The notes beneath the pieces are model-generated. The model was given only the letters and a program-made list of their open reading frames with translations, made no database searches and was not told the DNA's origin. Positions 7,213-15,711 of a stretch of 64,000 nucleotides of DNA are shown in pieces. A program made the position numbers and the translations under genes. Source of the DNA: Pseudomonas asiatica (GTDB lineage Bacteria; Pseudomonadota; Gammaproteobacteria; Pseudomonadales; Pseudomonadaceae); NCBI RefSeq assembly GCF_009932335.1, contig NZ_BLJF01000001.1, forward strand, positions 1,054,001 to 1,118,000, read 5' to 3'. The first letter of the stretch is position 1. Every line of letters begins with the position of its first letter.

Positions 7213-8307
7213 ATGAGCCAAGCCCCGATCAAGTTCGCCTACTGGGTCCCCAACGTCAGTGGTGGCCTGGTGGTCAGCACCATCGAGCAACGCACCAGTT
7301 GGGACATCGACTACAACCGCAAGCTCGCGCAAATCGCCGAACAGGCCGGTTTCGACTACGCCCTGTCGCAAATCCGTTTCACCGCCGGCTACGGCGCCGA
7401 CAATCAGCACGAGTCGGTCACCATCAGCCACGCGCTGCTCGCTGCCACGGAAAAGCTCAAGGTCATCGCCGCCATCCTGCCAGGCCCGTGGAACCCGGCG
7501 CTGGCGGCCAAGCAGCTGGCGAGTATCGACCAGTTCACCAACGGCCGCATCGCCATCAACGTGGTCTCGGGCTGGTTCAAGGGCGAGTTCCACGCCATCG
7601 GCGAACCCTGGCTGGACCACGACGAACGCTATCGCCGTTCCGAGGAATTCATCCGCGCGCTGAAGGGCATCTGGACCCAGGACAACTTCACCTTCAACGG
7701 CGACTTCTATCGCTTTCGCAACTACAACCTCAAACCCAAGCCGCTGCAGCAGCCGCACCCGGAGATTTTCCAGGGCGGCAGCTCGCGTGCCGCACGGGAC
7801 ATGGCGGCGCGCGTGTCGGACTGGTACTTCACCAACGGCAACAGCGTGGAAGGGATCAAGGCGCAGGTCGACGATATCCGCGCCAAGGCGGCGGCCAACG
7901 GCCATTCGGTAAAGGTTGGAGTCAATGCCTTCATCATCGCTCGCGACACCGAAGAGCAGGCGCGTGCGGTGCTGCAGGAGATCATCGACAAGGCCAACCC
8001 CGAGGCGGTGCGGGCGTTTGGCCAGGAAGTGAAGCATGCCGGTTCTGCCAGCCCGGAGGGCGAGGGCAACTGGGCCAGGTCCAGCTTCGAAGACCTGGTG
8101 CAGTACAACGATGGCTTCAAGACCAACCTGATCGGTACACCGCGGCAGATTGCCGAGCGCATCGTTGCGCTGAAGGCGGTGGGTGTGGATCTGATCTTGT
8201 CCGGGTTCCTGCACTTCCAGGAGGAAGTAGCGTACTTCGGCGAACATGTGCTGCCGCTGGTGCGTGAACTGGAGGCCGGGCGCAGCGTGGACAAGGCGGT
8301 AGCCTGA
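7213..8307 (+). CDS. sfnG: FMNH2-dependent dimethyl sulfone monooxygenase
   Basis: 364 residues, the usual SfnG length. It is a bacterial luciferase-like flavin monooxygenase that converts dimethyl sulfone to methanesulfinate using FMNH2 from a separate reductase, in sulfur scavenging. The start FAYWVPNVSGGLVVSTIEQR, the segment GRIAINVVSGWFKGEFHAIG and EIFQGGSSRAARDMAA are characteristic. A strong AAGGAG precedes ATG 7213. The partner genes (sfnF reductase, sfnR) are not in the window. A sigma54-like promoter lies immediately upstream. Cytoplasmic. Confidence 0.9.
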   Translation: MSQAPIKFAYWVPNVSGGLVVSTIEQRTSWDIDYNRKLAQIAEQAGFDYALSQIRFTAGYGADNQHESVTISHALLAATEKLKVIAAILPGPWNPALAAKQLASIDQFTNGRIAINVVSGWFKGEFHAIGEPWLDHDERYRRSEEFIRALKGIWTQDNFTFNGDFYRFRNYNLKPKPLQQPHPEIFQGGSSRAARDMAARVSDWYFTNGNSVEGIKAQVDDIRAKAAANGHSVKVGVNAFIIARDTEEQARAVLQEIIDKANPEAVRAFGQEVKHAGSASPEGEGNWARSSFEDLVQYNDGFKTNLIGTPRQIAERIVALKAVGVDLILSGFLHFQEEVAYFGEHVLPLVRELEAGRSVDKAVA

Positions 8308-8314
8308 AGCCGGG

Positions 8315-8339
8315 GGCAGGGTGGGCTTGGCACCCTGCC
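8315..8339 (+). terminator. Hairpin after sfnG
   Basis: GGCAGGGTG-ggcttgg-CACCCTGCC is a perfect 9-bp stem starting eight bases after the sfnG stop. There is no long T run, so it may act as a weak or factor-assisted terminator or protect the mRNA 3' end. Confidence 0.45.
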
Positions 8340-8400
8340 AGTATTGTCTGATTGTCATGCAGGGGTTAGGTTGCTGGGCTCTTTTCAAGGAAGATGACCG

Positions 8401-8976
8401 ATGAAACGGACCCTGCCGCTGGTATTCGCCTGCGCGCTTTTCCCCCTGCAAGCCTGGTCGGCGCTGGAAGTCGGCCAGTTCACCCTGGGCATGCCCAAGC
8501 CCCAGGCCATGGCCATTCTGCAGCAGCAGTTCGGTGAAGTTGAGCATTTCACCGGCTATCACTACCAGGTGCCCACCGAGTTCTTTCAGGGGAGCAACCC
8601 GAAGGGCGATTACAACCTGGGCGGTATTGCCATCACGCAAGTGAAGGCGTCGTTCAACGAGGCCGACCAGCTTCGCCAGGTGGAGGTGCGGCTGGCCAGT
8701 ACCGACGAGGCGCGGGTCCAGCAACTGCTGCCGATGACCAGGCAGGCCAAGCCTGTGCCGAACAGTGGTGGCCGGCTCGAGGCGTTTTCCGCTGAAGGTG
8801 AGTTGGTGTACTGGGTGGCCAAGGACCGGGACTGGACGGTGGTGACCATCGCCGACAAGGCCAGCTCGGACCAGAACGTCAAGGCGCGGGCCAAGAGCGA
8901 TGAGCGCTTTGCCCAGCTGAACCGCAAGTTCGACAAGCTGATCGAGACGGCCAAGGCGGTGGAAGGCAAGCACTGA
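8401..8976 (+). CDS. Secreted or periplasmic protein of unknown function
   Basis: 191 residues with a Sec signal peptide (MKRTLPLVFACALFPLQAWS, cleavage likely just before ALEVG). The mature part starts with a short beta/alpha unit (VGQFTLGMPKPQAMAILQQQ) resembling repeat-type periplasmic modules, and the middle (GEVEHFTGYHYQVP, GGIAITQVKASFNEADQLRQ) suggests beta strands. No catalytic motif is recognised. A GGAAG site precedes the ATG. The conserved-looking gene stands alone between sfnG and the formate dehydrogenase operon. Confidence 0.65.
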   Translation: MKRTLPLVFACALFPLQAWSALEVGQFTLGMPKPQAMAILQQQFGEVEHFTGYHYQVPTEFFQGSNPKGDYNLGGIAITQVKASFNEADQLRQVEVRLASTDEARVQQLLPMTRQAKPVPNSGGRLEAFSAEGELVYWVAKDRDWTVVTIADKASSDQNVKARAKSDERFAQLNRKFDKLIETAKAVEGKH

Positions 8977-9443
8977 TCGACAAAGCCGTGCAGCTTTGAA
9001 GCCTTGCGCATACCATGCATTCATGGGACTGCACATAACTCATTGAATTAGCAGGGACCCTGTGGGAGCGGCTTTAGCCGCGAACACCGGCGCAGCCGGT
9101 GCCATGCACCGCGTTGGATTCTTCGCGGCTAAAGCCGCTGCCACTGGGTACGCGGACCGCTTGCGAATTCAGTTCTCTAAGCGACAGCGCAGCAGACTGC
9201 ATAAGGCCAGAAACAACCCGCGTCGGTTTCAGGATGCGCCTGGTCGTTCGCACGCAACCCCCCGGCGCCACAAGTGCCATGCTTGCAGGATGCCTCGGAC
9301 CAGCGCGCGCAGACGTGCGGCCGCAGGCAAGGAGGCCGCTGGTACCACGCAACCGTGACGTGGCCGGCGCGCCGCAGCAGAACACGCCGGATACCTGCCC
9401 TTACAACAATTCAGGCAGGGTCCGTGATGCCGAGGTCCGCTGT
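8977..9443. other. Intergenic region upstream of the formate dehydrogenase operon
   Basis: It contains a REP pair (9061-9143) and then about 300 bases of GC-rich sequence with no clear gene. I looked for a molybdenum-cofactor riboswitch, which would suit a molybdoenzyme operon, but could not recognise one. The operon promoter presumably lies between the REP element and 9440. Confidence 0.4.
9061..9143. repeat. REP palindrome pair
   Basis: GTGGGAGCGGCTTTAGCCGC and its inverse (GCGGCTAAAGCCGCTGCCAC) frame a GC-rich loop. This is the typical Pseudomonas REP form with each unit itself a stem. Confidence 0.8.
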
Positions 9444-9926
9444 ATGCCTGATGAATTGCTCCACCTGCCTGTGATCCACCGCATTCTGGCCCGTGACAAG
9501 GATACCCCCGGCGCGCTGTTGCCGATCCTGCATGCCATCCAGCACGACATCGGCTACATCCCCGATGCCGCTGTCGCCGAAATTGCCCATGCCCTGAACC
9601 TCAGCCTGGCCGAGGTGCGTGGGGTGATCAGCTTCTACCACGATTTCCGCACCACGCCACCGGCGCGCCACACCCTGCGCCTGTGCCGCGCCGAGTCGTG
9701 CCAGAGCCGGGGCGCCGAGGCGCTGGCCGCGCAACTGCGCGAACAACTGGCGCTGGACGACCACGGCACCAGCGCCGACGGCGCCATCAGCCTGCGCCCG
9801 GTGTACTGCCTGGGCGCCTGTGCCTGCTCGCCAGCGCTGGAACTGGACGGCCAGGTGCATGCGCGCCTTACCCCTGAGCGCCTGCGCGCGCTGGTCAACG
9901 CTTGCCGGGAGGACGCAGCATGCTGA
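9444..9926 (+). CDS. fdsG: NAD-dependent formate dehydrogenase, gamma subunit (NuoE-like)
   Basis: 160 residues. This thioredoxin-like [2Fe-2S] subunit belongs to the cytoplasmic molybdenum formate dehydrogenase that oxidises formate to CO2 with NAD+. The ligands are visible as CRAESC (first Cys pair) and CLGACAC (second pair). N-terminal helices (LLPILHAIQHDIGYIP) match NuoE/HoxE. It is the first gene of fdsGBAD and overlaps fdsB by seven bases. The ATG at 4 bases after GGTCCGCTGT lacks a strong ribosome site, but the frame start fits the family length. Confidence 0.92.
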   Translation: MPDELLHLPVIHRILARDKDTPGALLPILHAIQHDIGYIPDAAVAEIAHALNLSLAEVRGVISFYHDFRTTPPARHTLRLCRAESCQSRGAEALAAQLREQLALDDHGTSADGAISLRPVYCLGACACSPALELDGQVHARLTPERLRALVNACREDAAC

Positions 9927-11479
9927 AGCTGTACATCCCCTGCGATTCGGTAGCCCGTGCCGTGGGCGCCGACCAGGTCGCCGATGCCTTGCAACGTGAG
10001 GCCGAGCGCCGCCAGCTGCCGCTGGACATCCAGCGCACCAGTTCCCGCGGGCTCTACTGGCTGGAGCCGCTGCTGGAGTGCGACAGCGCGCAAGGGCGCC
10101 TGGGTTTCGGCCCGGTCACCCCGGAAGACGTGCCGTCCTTGCTCGACGCCTTTACCGGTGAACCTGGTGGCCACTCGCTGGCCCTGGGGCCGGTCGAGGA
10201 CATCCCTTACCTCAAGACCCAGCAGCGCTTGCTGTTCGCCCGCGCCGGCATCACTCGCCCATTGTCGCTGGACGACTACCGTGCCCATGGCGGTTTCGCC
10301 GGCCTTGAAGCGGCCGTGGCCCTGGACGGTGCCGAGGTGGTCGCCGCCGTGCTCGATTCCGGCCTGCGCGGCCGCGGCGGTGCGGCGTTTCCGGCCGGCA
10401 TCAAGTGGCGCACCGTGCGTGACGCCGGGGCCGGGCAGAAGTACGTGGTGTGCAACGCCGACGAGGGTGACTCCGGTACCTTCGCCGACCGCATGCTGAT
10501 GGAAGGCGACCCGTTCCTGCTGATCGAAGGCATGATCATTGCCGGCCTCGCCGTGGGTGCCGACAAGGGCTACATCTATGTGCGCTCGGAATACCCCGAC
10601 GCCATCCGCGTGCTCGACCAGGCCTTCGCCATCGCCCGTGACGCCGGCTATCTCGGCAGCGACGTGGCCGGCAGCGGCCAGGCCTTCGACCTGGAAGTGC
10701 GGGTCGGCGCCGGCGCCTATATCTGCGGCGAAGAAACCGCGCTGCTCGAATCCATCGAAGGCAAGCGCGGCATCGTCCGCGCCAAGCCTCCGCTGCCCGC
10801 GCTGCAGGGCCTGTTCGGCCTGCCGACGCTGGTGCACAACGTGCTCACCCTGGCCTCGGTACCCATCATCATGGCCAAGGGCGCGGCGTTCTACCGCGAC
10901 TTCGGCATGGGCCGCTCGCTGGGCACCATGCCGTTCCAGCTGGCCGGCAACATCCGCCAGGGCGGCCTGGTGGAACGCGCCTTCGGCCTGACCCTGCGCG
11001 AGCTGGTGGAAGGCTATGGCGGCGGCACGGCCAGCGGCCGGCCGCTGAAGGCCGCGCAGGTTGGTGGCCCGCTGGGTGCCTGGGTACCGCCCAGCCACTT
11101 CGACACGCCGCTGGACTATGAAGCCTTCGCCGCCATGGGCGCGATGCTCGGCCACGGTGGTGTGGTAGTGGCCGACGACACCCTGAACATGGCCAGCATG
11201 GCGCGCTTCGCCTTGCAGTTCTGCGCCGAGGAGTCCTGTGGCAAATGCACCCCGTGCCGCATCGGCTCGACCCGGGGCATGGAAGTGGTCGACCGGCTGA
11301 TCGCCATCAGCGACATGACCGAACGGCATGACCAGGCCCTGTTACTGCGCGACCTGTGCGACACCATGCAATACGGCTCGCTGTGCGCCATGGGCGGCAT
11401 GACCGCCTATCCGGTGGCCAGCGCGCTGAAGTACTTCCCCGCCGATTTCGGGCTGACCCACACGGAGGCCGCGCAGTGA
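9920..11479 (+). CDS. fdsB: NAD-dependent formate dehydrogenase, beta subunit (NuoF-like)
   Basis: 519 residues. It is the diaphorase subunit that passes electrons from the iron-sulfur chain to NAD+ through FMN. After an N-terminal thioredoxin-like domain (about 1-100), the FMN/NADH region carries RGRGGAAFPAGIKW, CNADEGDSGTF and GAGAYICGEETALLES. A C-terminal [4Fe-4S] site has ESCGKCTPCRIG and a later Cys. The start overlaps fdsG (ATGCTGA) and its GGAGG lies at 9908-9913. The fusion of NuoE-like and NuoF-like parts in one chain is normal for Fds enzymes. Confidence 0.92.
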   Translation: MLKLYIPCDSVARAVGADQVADALQREAERRQLPLDIQRTSSRGLYWLEPLLECDSAQGRLGFGPVTPEDVPSLLDAFTGEPGGHSLALGPVEDIPYLKTQQRLLFARAGITRPLSLDDYRAHGGFAGLEAAVALDGAEVVAAVLDSGLRGRGGAAFPAGIKWRTVRDAGAGQKYVVCNADEGDSGTFADRMLMEGDPFLLIEGMIIAGLAVGADKGYIYVRSEYPDAIRVLDQAFAIARDAGYLGSDVAGSGQAFDLEVRVGAGAYICGEETALLESIEGKRGIVRAKPPLPALQGLFGLPTLVHNVLTLASVPIIMAKGAAFYRDFGMGRSLGTMPFQLAGNIRQGGLVERAFGLTLRELVEGYGGGTASGRPLKAAQVGGPLGAWVPPSHFDTPLDYEAFAAMGAMLGHGGVVVADDTLNMASMARFALQFCAEESCGKCTPCRIGSTRGMEVVDRLIAISDMTERHDQALLLRDLCDTMQYGSLCAMGGMTAYPVASALKYFPADFGLTHTEAAQ

Positions 11480-14358
11480 TCAATTTCTTCGACCCCGCTT
11501 CTGATAAAAGCAGCGACCTCGGCACCCCGGCCCGTGACAGCGAGGTACAGGTCAGCCTGAGCATCGATGGCCGCGCCATCACTGTGCCCGCCGGTACTTC
11601 GGTGATGCGTGCCGCGGCCATGCTCGGCACCAGCATCCCCAAACTGTGTGCCACCGACAGCCTCGAAGCCTTTGGCTCGTGCCGCATGTGCATGGTGGAA
11701 ATCGAAGGCATGCGCGGTTACCCGGCCTCCTGCACCACCCCGGTCAGCGAAGGCATGGTGGTGCACACCGAAACCCCGCGCCTGGCCGGCCTGCGCCGCA
11801 ATGTGATGGAGCTGTACATCTCCGACCACCCGCTGGACTGCCTGACCTGTTCGGCCAACGGCAACTGCGAGCTGCAGACCGTGGCCGGCCAGGTGGGCCT
11901 GCGCGAGGTGCGCTATGGCTACGACGGCGCCAACCACCTGGCCGAGAAAAAGGATGTATCCAACCCGTATTTCGACTACGAGCCGAGCAAGTGCATCGTC
12001 TGCAGCCGCTGCGTGCGTGCCTGCGAGGACATCCAGGGCACCTTCGCCCTGACCATCACCGGGCGCGGTTTCGAATCGCGGGTGGCGGCGGCGGGTGGTG
12101 AAAACTTCCTCGCCTCCGAGTGCGTGTCTTGCGGCGCCTGCGTGCAGGCCTGCCCGACCGCGACCCTGACCGAAAAGAGCCTGGTACAGCTGGGCCAGCC
12201 CGAGCGTGCGGTCATCACCACCTGCGCCTATTGCGGCGTCGGCTGCTCGTTCCGCGCCGAAGTGAAGGGCGACCAGCTGGTGCGCATGGTCCCGGACAAG
12301 AACGGCGGCGCCAACCACGGCCACGCCTGCGTCAAGGGCCGCTTCGCCTGGGGTTACGCCACCCACCCGGACCGCATCACCAAGCCAATGATCCGCAAGC
12401 GCCTGGAAGACCCATGGCAGGAAGTCAGCTGGGACGAAGCGGTGACCTACGCCGCCAGCGAGTTCCGCCGTATCCAGCTGAAGTACGGTCGCGATTCCAT
12501 CGGCGGCATCACCTCCAGCCGCTGCACCAACGAAGAAGCCTACCTGGTGCAGAAACTGGTGCGCACGGCGTTCGGCAACAACAACGTCGACACTTGCGCG
12601 CGGGTATGCCATTCGCCCACCGGCTATGGCCTGAAGCAGACCCTGGGTGAGTCGGCTGGTACACAAAGCTTCGACTCGGTGATGCAGGCCGACGTGGTGC
12701 TGGTGATCGGCGCCAACCCCACCGACGCCCACCCGGTATTCGGCTCGCAGCTCAAGCGCCGCCTGCGCCAGGGCGCGCGGCTGATCGTGATCGACCCTCG
12801 GCGCATCGACCTGGTCGACTCGCCGCACGCCCGCGCCGAGCTGCACCTGCAACTGCGCCCCGGTACCAACGTGGCCATGCTCAACGCCCTGGCCCACGTG
12901 ATCGTCACCGAAGGCCTGCTGGCCCAGCGCTTCATCGATGCCCGCTGTGAAACCGAGGATTTCGCCCGCTGGCGCGACTTCGTCAGCCTGGCGGAAAACG
13001 CCCCCGAAGTGCTTGGCCCGGTCTGCGGCGTGCCTGCCGAGCAGATCCGCGCCGCAGCGCGCCTGTATGCCACCGGCGGCAACGCGGCTATCTACTACGG
13101 CCTGGGCGTGACCGAACACAGCCAGGGCAGCACCGCGGTGATGGGCATCGCCAACCTGGCCATGGCCACCGGCAACATCGGCCGTGAAGGGGTAGGGGTG
13201 AACCCGCTGCGCGGGCAGAACAACGTGCAAGGCTCGTGCGACATGGGCTCGTTCCCCCACGAACTGCCCGGCTACCGGCACATTTCCAACGAAGTTGTAC
13301 GCGCCGAGTTCGAGCAGGCCTGGGGCGTGACCCTGCAGCCTGACCCGGGCCTGCGCATCCCCAACATGTTCGAGGCTGCGCTGGACGGCAGTTTCAAGGC
13401 CCTTTACTGCCAGGGCGAGGACATTGCCCAGAGCGACCCCAACACCCAGCACGTCACTGCGGCCCTGCTGGCCATGGAGTGCGTGGTGGTGCAGGACATC
13501 TTCCTCAACGAAACAGCCAAGTTCGCCCATGTGTTCCTGCCGGGCAGCTCGTTCCTGGAGAAGGACGGTACCTTCACCAATGCCGAGCGGCGTATTTCGC
13601 GGGTGCGCAAGGTCATGGAGCCGTTGGCCGGGAAGGCCGACTGGGAGGCGACCATAGCCCTGGCCAATGCCCTGGGCTACCCGATGAGCTACCGTCACCC
13701 GTCCGAGATCATGGACGAGATCGCCCGCCTTACGCCTACCTTCCACCGCGTCAGCTACGCCGAGATCGACCGCCACGGCAGCCTGCAGTGGCCGTGCAAC
13801 GACGCAGCGCCGGATGGCACGCCGACCATGCACATCGACCAGTTCGTACGTGGCAAGGGGCGCTTCATGCTCACCGGCTACGTGCCCACCGAGGAGAAGG
13901 TCAACAACCGCTACCCGCTGCTGCTGACCACCGGGCGCATTCTCAGCCAGTACAACGTCGGCGCCCAGACCCGGCGTACCGGCAACGTCGCCTGGCATGA
14001 CGCCGACCGCCTGGAAATCCACCCGACCGACGCCGAAAGCCGCGGCATCCAGGATGGCGACTGGGTCGGCATCGGCAGCCGCGCCGGGCAGACGGTGCTG
14101 CGCGCCAAGGTCAGTACGCGGGTGGCGCCGGGTGTGGTGTACACCACCTTCCACTTCCCCGAGTCGGGGGCCAACGTGATTACCACCGACAACTCCGACT
14201 GGGCCACCAACTGCCCTGAGTACAAGGTGACGGCGGTGGAGGTGGTGAAAGTGTTCCAGCCTTCGCAGTGGCAGAAGCGCTACCAGGACTTCAGTGACGA
14301 GCAGCGGCGCTTGCTGAAGGAGCGTCGTATTGCGGAGAAAACCGAGGTGCGCCGATGA
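11476..14358 (+). CDS. fdsA: NAD-dependent formate dehydrogenase, catalytic alpha subunit
   Basis: 960 residues from a GTG that overlaps the fdsB stop (GTGA), with CGGAGG just upstream. The N-terminal NuoG-like part has a [2Fe-2S] site (GSCRMCMVEIEG), a His/Cys cluster (CLTCSANGNCELQ) and two [4Fe-4S] motifs (CIVCSRCVRAC, CVSCGACVQACP). The molybdopterin domain begins with another [4Fe-4S] motif CAYCGVGC. Cys378 in RVCHSPTGYG is the predicted molybdenum ligand, so this is the cysteine, not selenocysteine, form. A C-terminal dinucleotide-binding domain follows. Cofactor insertion normally needs FdsC/FdhD, which is not in this operon. Confidence 0.93.
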   Translation: MINFFDPASDKSSDLGTPARDSEVQVSLSIDGRAITVPAGTSVMRAAAMLGTSIPKLCATDSLEAFGSCRMCMVEIEGMRGYPASCTTPVSEGMVVHTETPRLAGLRRNVMELYISDHPLDCLTCSANGNCELQTVAGQVGLREVRYGYDGANHLAEKKDVSNPYFDYEPSKCIVCSRCVRACEDIQGTFALTITGRGFESRVAAAGGENFLASECVSCGACVQACPTATLTEKSLVQLGQPERAVITTCAYCGVGCSFRAEVKGDQLVRMVPDKNGGANHGHACVKGRFAWGYATHPDRITKPMIRKRLEDPWQEVSWDEAVTYAASEFRRIQLKYGRDSIGGITSSRCTNEEAYLVQKLVRTAFGNNNVDTCARVCHSPTGYGLKQTLGESAGTQSFDSVMQADVVLVIGANPTDAHPVFGSQLKRRLRQGARLIVIDPRRIDLVDSPHARAELHLQLRPGTNVAMLNALAHVIVTEGLLAQRFIDARCETEDFARWRDFVSLAENAPEVLGPVCGVPAEQIRAAARLYATGGNAAIYYGLGVTEHSQGSTAVMGIANLAMATGNIGREGVGVNPLRGQNNVQGSCDMGSFPHELPGYRHISNEVVRAEFEQAWGVTLQPDPGLRIPNMFEAALDGSFKALYCQGEDIAQSDPNTQHVTAALLAMECVVVQDIFLNETAKFAHVFLPGSSFLEKDGTFTNAERRISRVRKVMEPLAGKADWEATIALANALGYPMSYRHPSEIMDEIARLTPTFHRVSYAEIDRHGSLQWPCNDAAPDGTPTMHIDQFVRGKGRFMLTGYVPTEEKVNNRYPLLLTTGRILSQYNVGAQTRRTGNVAWHDADRLEIHPTDAESRGIQDGDWVGIGSRAGQTVLRAKVSTRVAPGVVYTTFHFPESGANVITTDNSDWATNCPEYKVTAVEVVKVFQPSQWQKRYQDFSDEQRRLLKERRIAEKTEVRR

Positions 14359-14558
14359 GCAGTGAGAACCTGGTCAAGATGGCCAACCAGATTGCCCATT
14401 ACTTCGACAGCGAGCCAGACCGGGCGCTGGCGGTGCAAGGGGTACGGCAGCATCTGCAGAGCTTCTGGACGCCGGCGATGCGCCGGCAGCTGGCGCAATG
14501 GATCGAGGCCAATGCAGGGGAGGGGCTGGACCCGAAGGTGCAGGAAGCGTTGGCCTAG
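14355..14558 (+). CDS. fdsD: Formate dehydrogenase delta subunit
   Basis: 67 residues, overlapping fdsA by ATGA. The sequence (LVKMANQIAHYFDSEPDRA, then FWTPAMRRQLAQW) is the FdsD family signature. This small helical subunit is needed for a fully active FdsABG complex; its precise role is unclear. It is the last gene of the operon and is followed by a REP pair. Confidence 0.92.
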   Translation: MSSENLVKMANQIAHYFDSEPDRALAVQGVRQHLQSFWTPAMRRQLAQWIEANAGEGLDPKVQEALA

Positions 14559-14573
14559 CGTTTGGTGTTGAAT

Positions 14574-14683
14574 GGGGCTGCTGCGCAGCCCATCGCCGGC
14601 AAGCCAGCTCCCACAGGTACTGCACATGACTTGAGGTCAATGCGGTCGATGTGGGAGCTGGCTTGCCGGCGATAGGGCCCTGA
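14574..14683. repeat. REP palindrome pair
   Basis: Two inverted copies of the core CGCCGGCAAGCCAGCTCCCA flank a short loop between the convergent ends of fdsD and the universal stress gene. They may act as a bidirectional 3' end. Confidence 0.85.
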
Positions 14684-14693
14684 CAGATTGAAC

Positions 14694-15557
14694 TCAGCCG
14701 CGGGCCAGTTCCGCCTGGTGGGCAATTGCCTCCTCGCTCTTGAGCACCAGCACATCCCCCTCCAGCGAATCCAGCACCACCTCCGAGGTATTACCAATCA
14801 ACGCCCCGGAAATCCCCGTGCGGCACACCGTGCCGATCACCGTCACCACCGCATCCAGCTTCTTCTCGGTATGCGGAATCAGCACATCCGCCGGCCCTTC
14901 GGCCACATGCAAGCGGTCTTCGCCGATGTCGTACTCTGCCTGGAATGCCTTGCACGCCTCGCGGTAACGCTGCTCGATGGTTTCGCTCAACTGGTACACC
15001 GGGTCCGATGCCGACAGCATCGGCGACGGATGGGCGCTGATGACGTGCAACTCGCCCTTGGCCAGTTTGGCAATCTCGAAACCATGGTCGATGATGCTGG
15101 CATGCAGGCGGCGGTGGTCCTCGTCCTGGTTGCCCACGTCCACCGCGGCCAGGATCTTGCCGCCGGTCCACGGCCGCTCGCTCTTGACCATCAGCACGGC
15201 ACACGGGCATTGGCGCAGCAGCTTCCAGTCGCTGGGGGTGAGCAGGGCCTTTTTCAGCGGGTTGTCCGGGCGGTGTTCCTTGATCACCAGCTCGCAGCCC
15301 TCGGCCTGCTGCACGTAGATGATGGTGTCGTGCAGGTTGTCGCGCCAGGCCTCCTCATGGGTGACGCTGTCGTACCCGTCATCATGCAGCTGGCTGCTCA
15401 GCAGGCTCAGCAGCGCGCTGTGGTCATGCCTTTTGTCGCACATCAGCAGGTGCAGGCGGGCGCCGGTGACGCCGGCGATCAGCTTGGCCCGGGTCAGTGC
15501 CCGGCTGTGGGCGTGCTCGGGGTCGAGGACGACGAGGATGCTGCGGACGGCTTGCAT
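14694..15557 (-). CDS. Tandem-domain universal stress protein (UspA family)
   Basis: 287 residues with two Usp domains. The first starts MQAVRSILVVLDPEHAHSRA; the second (about 150-287) contains KILAAVDVGNQDEDH and ends with the ATP-type motif VIGTVCRTGISGALIGNTSE (GxxG-9-GS/N-like). The protein is cytoplasmic. GGGAG precedes the ATG. An Anr/FNR box at 15625-15638 with a correctly spaced -10 element predicts induction under low oxygen, consistent with the known Anr control of several Pseudomonas usp genes. Confidence 0.88.
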   Translation of the reverse strand: MQAVRSILVVLDPEHAHSRALTRAKLIAGVTGARLHLLMCDKRHDHSALLSLLSSQLHDDGYDSVTHEEAWRDNLHDTIIYVQQAEGCELVIKEHRPDNPLKKALLTPSDWKLLRQCPCAVLMVKSERPWTGGKILAAVDVGNQDEDHRRLHASIIDHGFEIAKLAKGELHVISAHPSPMLSASDPVYQLSETIEQRYREACKAFQAEYDIGEDRLHVAEGPADVLIPHTEKKLDAVVTVIGTVCRTGISGALIGNTSEVVLDSLEGDVLVLKSEEAIAHQAELARG

Positions 15558-15624
15558 GGGCGTTAACTCCCTTCAAAGGTGGCGACCAATGCCTGACTAT
15601 AGTCGGCGCTTCCCCCGCTGGCGC

Positions 15625-15638
15625 TTGATGTACATCAA
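15625..15638 (-). promoter_or_regulatory. Perfect Anr/FNR box for the usp gene
   Basis: TTGAT-GTAC-ATCAA. On the minus strand, 22 bases separate it from CTATAG (or 23 from TATAGT, 15596-15601), the spacing of a class II FNR promoter (box centred at -41.5). Predicted start near 15590, 33 bases before the usp ATG. The box is also 73 bases upstream of the divergent miaE start. Confidence 0.85.
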
Positions 15639-15711
15639 GCATAGTCACTAGCGCCGCCCGCCGCCGCCGGTATAATCGCCGGCCCTGCCAGTTCTTTGTG
15701 GTTGCACGCTC

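Noticed and set aside
7195..9036. A 613-residue minus-strand open frame over sfnG and the next gene
   Set aside because: Shadow of the two sense genes: stop codons are rare because of high GC third positions. No homology-like motifs and no ribosome site.
8977..9443. Molybdenum-cofactor riboswitch before fdsG
   Set aside because: I could not identify the conserved core; only REP hairpins and GC-rich sequence are seen.
9635..14154. Very long minus-strand open frames over fdsG-fdsA
   Set aside because: Antisense shadows of a recognised operon, rich in His/Gln/Arg; the sense frames carry all known iron-sulfur and molybdenum motifs.
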